In this document: positions 56,381 to 64,000 of the stretch, in pieces
Position numbering within the stretch: the stretch's first letter is position 1
Layout: each line of letters starts with the position of its first letter
From: CAWCQC01 sp963819905
GTDB lineage: Bacteria > Actinomycetota > Thermoleophilia > Gaiellales > Gaiellaceae
Assembly (NCBI GenBank): GCA_963819905.1
Contig: CAWFXP010000001.1
Location: forward strand, 558,001-622,000
Length of the DNA stretch: 64,000 nucleotides
Reading direction: 5' to 3'
Program-made: the position numbers and the translations under genes
The notes under the pieces: model-generated
The model's input: only the letters and a program-made list of their open reading frames with translations
Database searches by the model: none
Told to the model about the DNA's origin: nothing

Positions 56381-59296
56381 GTGTCGCTGGCTCTTCTCGT
56401 CGGCCCGGCGAACGCTGGCAAGGTCGCCACCCTGCTCGATCGTTACGTTGCCGCGCTCGACCGGGAGCCGTGCCTCGTCGTCCCCAACCGCGGGGAGGTC
56501 GAGCGGATCGAGCGTGACCTCCTCACGCGCGTTCCGGCGCTCCTCGGCGGCTGGATCGGGACGTTCGACGACCTGGCTGCCAGGATCGCCCGGGCCCGGA
56601 CACCCGAGACGATCCTGACCAGGCTCCAAAGCTCGTTGCTCGTTCGCCGCATCGCCGCGGAGTCGCAGCTCGACGAGCTCGGTGCTTCGGCCCGCTTCGG
56701 TGGTTTCGGCGACGCGCTCGCAGACGTCATCGCCGAGCTCGAGTCGGCGCTCGTCGAGCCGGAGGAGCTCGACGGCGAGCTCGGCCGCCTGTATCGGGCC
56801 TACCGCGCCGAGATCGAGCGTCTCGGCGCGGTCGACCGCGAGCTCTTGGCCGGACGGGCCGCCGCCGCGATCGGTGACGACCTCGAGGCGTGGCGTGGCT
56901 CGCCCGTCTTCGTCTACGGGTTCGAGGATCTGACCGGCGCGCAGTGGGCCCTCCTCGAGGGCCTTGCCGGCAGGTGCGAGACGCTCGTGTCTCTCCCGTA
57001 CGAGCCCGCCCGTCCTGCGTTCGCGACGCTCGAGCGAACCGCCAACGACCTCGCCGCCCTCGCGCGCGGGCGGGTGGAGGAGCTACCGGCTCAGAACTGG
57101 TACGAGGCGGCGCCGCTTGCGCACCTGGAGCGGGCGCTCTTCGAGGACGCCGACCTCGACCCGCCGCCGCTCGAAGGCGCCGTCCGCTTCCTCGAGGCCG
57201 CCGGCACGAGGGCCGCGCTCGAGCTGGTCGGCGAGGAGGTGCTCGGCCTGCTGGGCGCCGGAGTGCCCGGAGACGACATCGGGATCGTCGTCCCTTCCGT
57301 CGAGGGGGTGCGCGCCCCTCTCGAGACGGCCTTCGGCACCCTCGCGATCCCGTACGCCGTCGAGGGCCCGAGGCGTCTCTCGCGAACGCCGCTCGGGCGC
57401 GCACTGCTCGCGCTCCTTCGCTTCGCCTGGCGCGGTGGCAAGCGCGCCGACCTCTACACGTTCCTGCGATCTCCGTATTCCGGGCTCGCCCGCCAGCGGG
57501 TCGACTTCGCCGAAGGCCGCTTGCGCGGGCGCGCGGTGTCCGCACCCGAGCGGGTCGAAGAGCAGACGGTGCAGCTGCTCGGTCAGCGGCTCGAGGCGCT
57601 CGATCGTGTTCGCGTGGACGGATCGCCGCTCGAGGCGCTCGACGACCTGTGTCGCGCGATGCTGCAGGCGGCGTGGGGTCTCGAACGGCCTCCCGTCTCC
57701 GGGCAGGCGGAGCTCGACCTCCAGGCGGAGGAGGCGGTACGCGGCGTCGTGCGCGACCTGGCGGCTCTCGAGGCGCTCGGCCCGACGGCCGGCCGAGAGG
57801 AGATCCTCGTCTCGCTCGAGCGGGCGACCACGTATTCGCGGGCGCGGGATCCGGGGCGCGTTGTCGTCCTCGACCTCCTCCGCGCCCGGACGCGCCGCTT
57901 CGGCGTCGTCTTCGTCCTCGGCCTCGAGGAAGGCAGGTTGCCGCGACGCTCCGTCGACCCGCCGTTCCTCTCGGAGGAGGCGCGCCGTGGTCTCGAGGAG
58001 CGAGCAGGCCGGCATCTCGTGCGCGGAGATCGCCTGGCGCGCGACCGGTATCTCTTCTACAGCGCCTGCACGAGAGCGTGGCGCCGGCTCTACCTGGTTC
58101 GCGAGGCCGCCACCGAGGAGGGGAGGCCGCTCGAGCCGAGCCCCTTCTACGAGGAGGTGCGCTCGCGGTTCGCGCAAGCCGAGGTCGAGCGCTGGACACG
58201 GCGGCGGCCGCTGTCTGCGCTCCACTGGGAGCTTCACGCAGCGCCGACCGAGCGCGAGCGGCTGCGTGCCGTCGCGGCGCTCGCGTCGGATCACGAGACG
58301 GTGGCCCGCGCCATCGCCGCTTCGGCGGGCTGGGGCCGCCAGATCGACCGGGCGCTGGCCGCCTTTTCCCGGCCGACCAGGCTGGCGAACCCGCGCGTGC
58401 TCGAGCGCCTGCGCGAGCAGGGTCGCTTCTCGGTGACCGAGCTCGAGACGTTCGGTGAGTGCTCGGCCATGTGGTTCGTCGATCGCGTCATCGACCCCAG
58501 GCCGATCGACGCCGAGGCAGACCCGCGACTGCGCGGGCAGGTGGCCCACCAGGCTCTGTACCGCTTCTACGCCGGTCTCCCGAAGCGGTTCGGAACCGAC
58601 GACGTGGACCCGTCCAGGCTCGAGGAGGCGATCGAGTTTCTCCGCGAGTGCCTCGCGGAGGCGGTCGCGGGCCAGGTGCGGATCGACCTCGCCGAGATCG
58701 ACCTGCTCGAGCTCGAGGGGACACTTGCCAGGGATCTCGAGCACTTCGTCAGGCAGGACGCCGCGCGCGGGCTGCCGCTCGTCCCGCGGCGCTTCGAGGT
58801 GTCCTTCGGCAGCGAGCGGGCCGCTCCGGAGCTCCAGCGCGGCATCGACCTCGGTGGATTCACGGTCTCGGGGAAGATCGACCGGATCGACGTCGACCCG
58901 TTCTCCGCGCGCGGGATCGTCCAGGACTACAAGTCGGGTGCCGCCCACTCCGCGCGGCGGATCGACCGCGACGGGCGCCTCCAGGTGCCCCTCTACGTGC
59001 TGGCGCTTCGTGATCTCGTCGGCATCGAGCCGCTCGGCGGCTTGTACCGCTCGCTCTCGGGCGAGCGGGAGGCACGCGGACTGCTCCGCGCCGGGGCGCG
59101 GGACGACGTGCCCGGGTTCGCGGCGCTCGACTACCTCGACGAGGACGCCTTCTGGGGCATCGTCACCCGGGCGCAAGAGCGTGCCCGGACGGCGGTGTCC
59201 CGCATCCGTGAGGGCGACGTACGTCACGATCCGCGCGGGTCGAGCTGCCCGTCCTGGTGTGACCGATGGCCGATCTGCCGGGTGGGGAGGGGGTGA
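56381..59296 (+). CDS. addB: AddB/AdnA-like helicase-nuclease subunit
   Basis: A 971-residue subunit of a double-strand-break resection complex. An N-terminal helicase-like part starts GPANAGKVATL (a Walker A in which the usual Ser/Thr after Lys is Val). The C-terminal PD-(D/E)XK nuclease has SGKIDRIDVDP and VQDYKSG. Cys694 (FGECSAMWF) with Cys956, Cys960 and Cys966 (CPSWCDRWPIC) matches the AddB 4Fe-4S arrangement. It is shorter than Bacillus AddB (about 1160). The 3' end overlaps the addA gene. Confidence 0.88.
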   Translation: MSLALLVGPANAGKVATLLDRYVAALDREPCLVVPNRGEVERIERDLLTRVPALLGGWIGTFDDLAARIARARTPETILTRLQSSLLVRRIAAESQLDELGASARFGGFGDALADVIAELESALVEPEELDGELGRLYRAYRAEIERLGAVDRELLAGRAAAAIGDDLEAWRGSPVFVYGFEDLTGAQWALLEGLAGRCETLVSLPYEPARPAFATLERTANDLAALARGRVEELPAQNWYEAAPLAHLERALFEDADLDPPPLEGAVRFLEAAGTRAALELVGEEVLGLLGAGVPGDDIGIVVPSVEGVRAPLETAFGTLAIPYAVEGPRRLSRTPLGRALLALLRFAWRGGKRADLYTFLRSPYSGLARQRVDFAEGRLRGRAVSAPERVEEQTVQLLGQRLEALDRVRVDGSPLEALDDLCRAMLQAAWGLERPPVSGQAELDLQAEEAVRGVVRDLAALEALGPTAGREEILVSLERATTYSRARDPGRVVVLDLLRARTRRFGVVFVLGLEEGRLPRRSVDPPFLSEEARRGLEERAGRHLVRGDRLARDRYLFYSACTRAWRRLYLVREAATEEGRPLEPSPFYEEVRSRFAQAEVERWTRRRPLSALHWELHAAPTERERLRAVAALASDHETVARAIAASAGWGRQIDRALAAFSRPTRLANPRVLERLREQGRFSVTELETFGECSAMWFVDRVIDPRPIDAEADPRLRGQVAHQALYRFYAGLPKRFGTDDVDPSRLEEAIEFLRECLAEAVAGQVRIDLAEIDLLELEGTLARDLEHFVRQDAARGLPLVPRRFEVSFGSERAAPELQRGIDLGGFTVSGKIDRIDVDPFSARGIVQDYKSGAAHSARRIDRDGRLQVPLYVLALRDLVGIEPLGGLYRSLSGEREARGLLRAGARDDVPGFAALDYLDEDAFWGIVTRAQERARTAVSRIREGDVRHDPRGSSCPSWCDRWPICRVGRG

Positions 59297-62200
59297 GCCC
59301 CGTGGCAGCCCCGGCCGTCAACGCCGAGCAGCTCGCCGCCATCGAGGAGCCGGGCGTCGTCTTCGTCTCCGCAGGAGCGGGCACCGGCAAGACGACGGTT
59401 CTCGTCGAGCGGTACGTGAAGGCCGTCGCCGAGCGCGGCCTGGCAGTCGACGCCGTTCTCGTCATCACCTACACGGAGCGCTCGGCCGGGGAGCTCAAGG
59501 AGCGGATCAGGGCCCGCCTGCGCGAGCTCGGGCGGCGTGATCTCGCCCGGGACGTCGATCGGGCGTGGATCTCGACCATCCACGGCTTCTGCTCGCGGCT
59601 CCTCCGCGCGTACCCGTTCGAGGCGGGTCTCGACCCTCGCTTCCGCGTGCTCGACGAGGGGCAGGCGCGGGTGCTCCGCGCGGAGGCGTTCTCGGAAGCG
59701 CTCGGGGCCTTCTGCCGGGAGCGGCAACCCGACCGCCTGCGGCTGCTCGCGACCTATTCGTCCCGCGGTCTGCGAACGATGCTGACGAGCGTCTTCGAGC
59801 GGCTGCGTTCGGCCGGTCTGCCGCTCGTCCTCGCCAGCGTGGACGAGAGCTCGCTCGCGGAGCGGATCGGCGAGCTTCGCCGGTCGGCCGAGGACGCGCT
59901 CGCCGGGGAGCCGGCCGAGCCGGCGCGAGGAGTCCTCGAGCGCGCGCTCGAGCTCACCGGCGGAGACCCCGCGGCCGAGACTCTCCTCGACCTGTCCGAG
60001 CTCGCCGTACCCCGCGCCGCGGCCGGCGAAGAGGGAATGGGTGCCTTCGCCGACGCGGTGACTGCCGTGGAGCAGGCAGCGCTCGACGACGTCGCCGCCC
60101 GCGATCGCCTGCTCCTGCAGGAGCTCCTCGCGTGCTTCGATGCCGCCTACCGGGAGGCGAAGGAGCGGGAGTCGGCCGTCGACTTCGAGGACCTGCAGCT
60201 GCTCGCCAGGGCGCTTCTGCGCGACCACGCGCCCGTCCGCGAGCAGGCGCGCTTTCGCTTCCGGTCGATCATGGTCGACGAGTTCCAGGACACGAACCGG
60301 CTGCAGTGCGAGCTCATCGACCTGCTGGCCGGCGACGAGCTGTTCTTCGTGGGTGACGAGTTCCAGTCGATCTACCGGTTCCGCCACGCGGATGTCGACG
60401 TGTTCCGCGAGCGGCGCTCGCAGAGCGGCGGCGTCCTGGCGCTGACCCGGAACTACCGCTCGCGGCCCGAGGTGCTGAGCGTCGTCAACCACCTGTTCGG
60501 CGCCGAGTTCGGGGAGGGCTTCGAGCCGCTGGCTCCCGCCGGCCGCTTTCCCGATCCGCTGTTCGGGCCGGCGGTCGAGGTCCTCGTCACCGACAAGGCG
60601 AGCTACCGGGACACCGATACCAGCTGGCGGGCGGCGGAAGCCCGCCACGTCGCGCGGAGGGTGCGGGAGCTCGTCGACGCCGATGCATGCACGCCCGGAG
60701 ACGTCGTCCTCCTGTTCGCGGCGGGCACGAGCGCGGAGGCCCACGAAGACGCGTTGCGGGCCGAGGGCCTGCCGACATATCGCGCAACCGGACGCGGGTA
60801 CTTCGGGCAGCAGCAGGTCGTCGATCTGCTCGCGTATCTGCGACTCCTGCAGAACCGCTACGACGACGAGGCGTTGGCGACGGTGCTCGCGTCGCCCCTC
60901 GTCGGCGCGTCCCCGGACGGCCTTGTCCTCCTGCGCCGCGCGGCGGGTCGCCGTCCCCTGTTCACCGGCCTCGAGCGCGAGACTCCGGGCGGCCTGTCGC
61001 CGCGCGACCGGCGCCTCTTCACGGCGTTCCGTCAGCGCTACGACCGGCTCGTGCGCGAGTCCGCGCGGCTCGGGCTCGAGCACCTCTGCGAGCGCGTCGT
61101 CGCCGAGCACGACTACGACCTCGCCGTGCTCGCCCGCTGGGACGGCCGGCGGCGCTACGCGAATCTCCGCAAGCTGGCCCGTCTCGCGCGGTCGTTCGAG
61201 GAGCTGCGCGGGCCCGACCTCGAAGGGTTCGTGCGCTTCGTCCGCGAGCAGGAGGCAGCGGGTGCCCGCGAGATGGAGGCGGTCGCGGAGGAGGAGGGCG
61301 CCGAGGCCGTCCGGCTGTTGACCATCCACGCGGCCAAGGGCCTCGAGTTCAAGGTCGTCGTCGTCTGCGATGCGGGTCGGCGCGGGGGAGCGGCCCCGGA
61401 CGAGATCCTCTGTCTTCCGGACGGACGCTTTGGCTTCCGCGTCACCGATCCGGTGACGGGGAAACGGCACGATGCGTCGGGCTACGACGACGTCCGGCGC
61501 GCCGAGCGCGAGTCGGCGGAGGAGGAGACACGGCGGCTGTACTACGTCGCCATGACGCGGGCGATCGACCGGCTCATCCTCGCCGGCGCGCTCGATCCGG
61601 ACAGGGACGACGCGGGCTCGACTCCCATCGGCTGGGTCGTCGACCGCCTCGGCGCGGCCGTCGACGCCGATGCGCCGATCGCGCTGGAGGTCGGCGGGGT
61701 GCAGGTCGTGCTGCGGGTCGACCGCGCCGTGGCCGGTGCGCGGGTCTCGGCACCCGCACCGGCCGAGCAGCTCGAGCTGTTCTCCGCCCAGGCTGAGCCG
61801 GGGCCGGCGGCCGTCTTCGAGCTCGCGGCGCTCCCGCCCCCGCCGGAGGCGCCGCCTCGCGAGGTCCGGCGCCTCTCCTACAGCGCGCTCGCGTTGTTCG
61901 AGCGATGTCCGTACCGGTTCTACGCGGAGCGGATCGTCGGCCTTCGCGAGGAGGCGCCGCCCGGACGGGATCCGAGCGGCGGGCTCTCGGGAGCCGAGAT
62001 CGGCGACGCCGTCCACGTCCATCTCGAGGAGGGCGGAACGTCGGCGGCGGCGGTGGAAACCCTGAGGCGGCTCTACCCGTCTGCCGGCGCCGACGAGGCG
62101 GATCGCGTCGCGACGCTGGTCGACGCCTGGAACGATTCCTCGCTCGCCGCCGAGCTGACAGCCTCCGGTGCCCGCGCCGAGCTTCCCTTCGCGTTCGAGG

Positions 62201-62646
62201 TCGACGGGGTGCTCATCCACGGGCGTTTCGACGTGTTCCAGTCCGACGGCGCCGCTGCCCGGGTCGTCGACTACAAGACGAACCGGCTCGAGGGTCAGGA
62301 ACCGCGGGCCGTCGTCGAGGCGGAGTACCGCTTGCAGCGGCTCGTCTACGCGATCGCCGCGCTCAGGTCGGGCGCCGAGGAAGCGCGCGTCGCGTACGTC
62401 TTCCTCGAACGCCCCGACGACGTCGTCGAGGATCGATTCACTGCCGGCGACCTTCCGGCGCTCGAAGCCCAGCTCGGCGCGGCGATCGAGCTCATTCGCG
62501 CAGGAGCGTTTCCACCCCGTCCGAGCGAGTTCGCGTGCAGCGGCTGCCCCGCTCTCGATCGCGTCTGCGCCGGGCCGCGGCTCGGCCATGACGGGAACGG
62601 GGGCGACTTCGAGTGGGTCGCCGTCGAGGCGGCTGCCGGCTCCTGA
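59266..62646 (+). CDS. addA: UvrD-type ATP-dependent helicase/nuclease (AddA/AdnB-like)
   Basis: An 1126-residue motor and nuclease subunit. Helicase motifs: SAGAGTGKTTVL (I), VITYTERSAGELKERI (Ia), MVDEFQDTN (II), FVGDEFQSIYRFRHAD (III), LTRNYRS (IV), LLTIHAAKGLEFKVVVV (V) and YYVAMTRAIDRL (VI). The C-terminal RecB-type nuclease has GRFDVFQ and VVDYKTNR. Cys881 (FERCPYRFY) plus Cys1091, Cys1094 and Cys1101 suggest an iron-sulfur cluster here too. ATG 59266 overlaps addB by 31 bases; GTG 59293 (GTGA overlap) would shorten it by nine residues. Confidence 0.92.
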   Translation: MADLPGGEGVSPVAAPAVNAEQLAAIEEPGVVFVSAGAGTGKTTVLVERYVKAVAERGLAVDAVLVITYTERSAGELKERIRARLRELGRRDLARDVDRAWISTIHGFCSRLLRAYPFEAGLDPRFRVLDEGQARVLRAEAFSEALGAFCRERQPDRLRLLATYSSRGLRTMLTSVFERLRSAGLPLVLASVDESSLAERIGELRRSAEDALAGEPAEPARGVLERALELTGGDPAAETLLDLSELAVPRAAAGEEGMGAFADAVTAVEQAALDDVAARDRLLLQELLACFDAAYREAKERESAVDFEDLQLLARALLRDHAPVREQARFRFRSIMVDEFQDTNRLQCELIDLLAGDELFFVGDEFQSIYRFRHADVDVFRERRSQSGGVLALTRNYRSRPEVLSVVNHLFGAEFGEGFEPLAPAGRFPDPLFGPAVEVLVTDKASYRDTDTSWRAAEARHVARRVRELVDADACTPGDVVLLFAAGTSAEAHEDALRAEGLPTYRATGRGYFGQQQVVDLLAYLRLLQNRYDDEALATVLASPLVGASPDGLVLLRRAAGRRPLFTGLERETPGGLSPRDRRLFTAFRQRYDRLVRESARLGLEHLCERVVAEHDYDLAVLARWDGRRRYANLRKLARLARSFEELRGPDLEGFVRFVREQEAAGAREMEAVAEEEGAEAVRLLTIHAAKGLEFKVVVVCDAGRRGGAAPDEILCLPDGRFGFRVTDPVTGKRHDASGYDDVRRAERESAEEETRRLYYVAMTRAIDRLILAGALDPDRDDAGSTPIGWVVDRLGAAVDADAPIALEVGGVQVVLRVDRAVAGARVSAPAPAEQLELFSAQAEPGPAAVFELAALPPPPEAPPREVRRLSYSALALFERCPYRFYAERIVGLREEAPPGRDPSGGLSGAEIGDAVHVHLEEGGTSAAAVETLRRLYPSAGADEADRVATLVDAWNDSSLAAELTASGARAELPFAFEVDGVLIHGRFDVFQSDGAAARVVDYKTNRLEGQEPRAVVEAEYRLQRLVYAIAALRSGAEEARVAYVFLERPDDVVEDRFTAGDLPALEAQLGAAIELIRAGAFPPRPSEFACSGCPALDRVCAGPRLGHDGNGGDFEWVAVEAAAGS

Positions 62647-62653
62647 CCGACCG

Positions 62654-63322
62654 ATGGCGACGAGCTACGTGGGCGAGGCGCGCCGTCGTGTCGGGCCGAA
62701 GCGCGAGCGGATCCGCCCGCTGATCGCCCGCCTGCGCGCCGAGCACCCGGACGCCGGGATCGCGCTGACCTTCCGCTCCGATCTCGAGCTGCTCGTCGCG
62801 ACCATCCTGTCCGCGCAGACGACCGACGTGACGGTCAACCGGGTGACAGCTTCCCTCTTCGAGAAATACCGGACTCCCGAGGACTACCTGGCCGCCCCGG
62901 TGGCGCAGCTCGAGGCCGACATCCGGCCGACGGGCACGTTCAGGCAGAAGGCACAGAATCTCCGCGGAACCATGCGGATCCTGCTCGAGGACTACGACGG
63001 CGAGGTGCCGCACAGCCTCGCCGAGCTCGTGCGGCTTCCGGGCGTTGGCCGAAAGGTCGCGAACGTGGTCGCCGCCGAGCGCGGAGCCGTTCAGGGAATC
63101 GTCGTCGACACGCACGTGCGGCGGCTGTCGCAGCGTCTCGGACTGACGCGACACGACGACCCGCCGAAGATCGAGCGTGACCTGCAGCGCCTCGTCCCGC
63201 GGGCCGACTGGGGCATCTTCCCGCATCTCCTGATCTGGCACGGACGCCGCGTCTGCGTCGCACGATCACCCCGGTGCGCCGAGTGTGCGCTCGCCGACCT
63301 CTGCCCGGCCAGCCGGTTCTGA
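62654..63322 (+). CDS. nth: Endonuclease III
   Basis: A 222-residue DNA glycosylase/AP lyase for oxidised pyrimidines. LVATILSAQTTDVTVNRVT contains the catalytic-lysine region's partner helix, LPGVGRKVANVV is the helix-hairpin-helix with GIVVDTHVRRLSQRLGL carrying the catalytic Asp, and CVARSPRCAECALADLC gives the C-x6-C-x2-C-x5-C iron-sulfur loop. ATG 62654 starts seven bases after addA, so resection and base repair genes form one operon. Confidence 0.95.
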   Translation: MATSYVGEARRRVGPKRERIRPLIARLRAEHPDAGIALTFRSDLELLVATILSAQTTDVTVNRVTASLFEKYRTPEDYLAAPVAQLEADIRPTGTFRQKAQNLRGTMRILLEDYDGEVPHSLAELVRLPGVGRKVANVVAAERGAVQGIVVDTHVRRLSQRLGLTRHDDPPKIERDLQRLVPRADWGIFPHLLIWHGRRVCVARSPRCAECALADLCPASRF

Positions 63323-63395
63323 GTCGCGCGGGGTCCGGCACGAGCCCGTCACGGCCTCGGCACAGGTCGCGTGCCTTCCGCGCGCTCCTTCGGCG

Positions 63396-63401
63396 TACCT
63401 T
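63396..63401 (+). promoter_or_regulatory. Leaderless-type -10 box
   Basis: TACCTT ends 6 bases before ATG 63408. Confidence 0.45.
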
Positions 63402-63407
63402 CGAGAC

Positions 63408-63746
63408 ATGCGCAGCGTCGACCTGGCGATCTACGCCGACTCCCTCGCGGCCGAGGCTGCCGCGATCTCGGCACGGCTCGAGCGCGCTCGGGGCAGGCTG
63501 CGAAGGGCGGCGATCGAGCACGAGGCTCGTCGCGCGCTGCCGGCGGAGACGGTAACCCTCCTCGAGCGCCGGGGCCTGCTCGGGCCAACCGCCCCCGGCC
63601 GCACGCATTCGGACGCCGCCGAGCTGCACGGGCTCGGGGTCGAGCTCGCGGCGATCGAGTGCGCCCAGGCATGGGTCGAGGCGCGCCTCCTCCAGGCCCG
63701 TGGATCCACCGCACGCGGAAAGGAGGAAGTCACCATGGCTGCGTGA
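63408..63746 (+). CDS. Hypothetical helical protein
   Basis: A 112-residue protein rich in Ala, Arg, Glu and Leu, almost entirely helical (DSLAAEAAAISARLERARGR). The ATG at 63408 is chosen from the TACCTT box six bases upstream. No family recognised. The C-terminus (ARGKEEVTMAA) is hydrophilic. Confidence 0.55.
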   Translation: MRSVDLAIYADSLAAEAAAISARLERARGRLRRAAIEHEARRALPAETVTLLERRGLLGPTAPGRTHSDAAELHGLGVELAAIECAQAWVEARLLQARGSTARGKEEVTMAA

Positions 63747-63887
63747 GCCGTTCAGCGAGCATCGGTCAGACGTTCGTGGCGCACGAGGCACCTCCGCTGG
63801 GGCACGCGAAAGCCGTTCCGCCGAGCCGTTGAGCCGTAGCGGGTCCGGGTATCCCCGGCTCCGTGGAGGCCGGCGCCGTCGCGCCCG

Positions 63888-63903
63888 CAGCCCTGTCGGG
63901 CTG
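63888..63903. terminator. Possible bidirectional stem-loop between convergent genes
   Basis: CAGCCC-TGTC-GGGCTG, perfect 6-base arms, in the 186-base gap between the helical-protein gene and trxB. GC-rich repeats (CCCGGCCGGGCCGGG, 63911-63925) follow. No T-run, so only a tentative terminator. Confidence 0.35.
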
Positions 63904-63932
63904 GGGGTAGCCCGGCCGGGCCGGGTCAGCGC

Positions 63933-64000
63933 TTAGACGGCAGCGAGATCGCTCTCGCCTGCCCCGAGAGCGGCCAGGTACCGCTCGGCGTCGAGGGCGG
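63933..64000 (-). CDS. trxB: Thioredoxin reductase, C-terminal end only (cut by window edge)
   Basis: On the minus strand the last 22 codons before TAA (63935-63933) read ALDAERYLAALGAGESDLAA plus Val. The ALDAERYLA segment matches the C-terminal helix that follows the FAD site in bacterial thioredoxin reductases. The rest of the gene lies beyond the window, so identity rests on this short stretch. Confidence 0.6.
   Translation of the reverse strand, partial: ALDAERYLAALGAGESDLAAV

Noticed and set aside
63765..63771. Third GTCAGAC 7-mer, near the right end
   Set aside because: Flanking bases do not match the 11-mer at 4630 and 4703, and a 7-mer is expected by chance in a window of this size.
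1..64000. CRISPR array, rRNA genes, prophage or complete insertion sequence
   Set aside because: No regularly spaced direct repeats, no rRNA-like stretches and no transposase, integrase or phage structural genes were seen.

Overview
The window is about 70% GC and almost entirely coding, with GTG and TTG starts common and 1 to 4 base gene overlaps typical. Gene content (eno-pyk-ftsB-DUF501, glmU-prs-rplY-pth-mfd, an AddA/AddB-type helicase-nuclease pair, LytR-CpsA-Psr protein, FmdB) and protein style point to a high-GC actinobacterium, most plausibly a deep lineage such as Thermoleophilia/Gaiellales. That placement is an inference from style and synteny; there is no rRNA here to prove it.

Left third (1 to 24.6 kb) is an accessory catabolic region. 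A leftward operon (acyl-CoA dehydrogenase, MmgE/PrpD, MaoC, CitE-like lyase; 665-4608) is divergent from a rightward operon (zinc-type oxidoreductase, hydantoinase/oxoprolinase A and B, FCD-type GntR regulator, penicillin-acylase-like hydrolase, class III CoA-transferase, acyl-CoA synthetase; 4765-16111). Both promoters in the 156-base gap between them have consensus TTGACA boxes, and each carries the same 11-base GTCAGAC-centred operator next to its -10, as expected for joint control by the GntR protein. A malonyl-CoA synthetase (MatB) converges on the rightward operon. Then come an Asp/Glu-racemase-fold protein lacking both family cysteines, a cupin, a Nudix hydrolase, a cysteine-dioxygenase-like cupin, DedA, a carbamoylase/allantoate-type amidase, an aminotransferase and a GT39-type membrane glycosyltransferase. 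Together they look like uptake-independent enzymes that open an amide or ring compound, activate the resulting acid with CoA, desaturate and hydrate it, and cleave it to small acyl-CoAs. The substrate cannot be read from sequence.

Middle (24.7 to 52.4 kb) is housekeeping: an FmdB zinc ribbon behind a CIRCE-like heat-shock operator, an LCP cell-wall ligase, rsmI, a degenerate M23 peptidase, metG-tatD-rsmA-ispE, tRNA-Gln(UUG), glmU-prs, an amphi-Trp protein, rplY-pth-mfd, a SurA/PrsA-like lipoprotein, mazG-eno-pyk, ftsB, DUF501, small membrane proteins, a glycerophosphodiesterase, an L,D-transpeptidase, the cytochrome c maturation trio tlpA-ccmH-ccdA, DUF309, a receiver-like protein and a 7Fe ferredoxin. 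The enolase gene has a one-base frameshift. A 179-base element with 19-base inverted ends lies just before the tRNA.

Right end (52.4 to 64 kb) holds an MFS transporter with an isocitrate/isopropylmalate-type dehydrogenase, a small coiled-coil protein, a DUF72 protein, a small zinc ribbon, the addB-addA recombination nuclease pair, nth, a small helical protein and the 3' end of a thioredoxin reductase gene cut by the window edge.

A regulatory theme runs through the window: at least 14 genes have a TANNNT hexamer ending 6 to 8 bases before the start codon, the signature of leaderless transcription. No stretch longer than 300 bases lacks a gene. The longest gap, 252 bases at 32854-33105, contains most of the inverted-repeat element.
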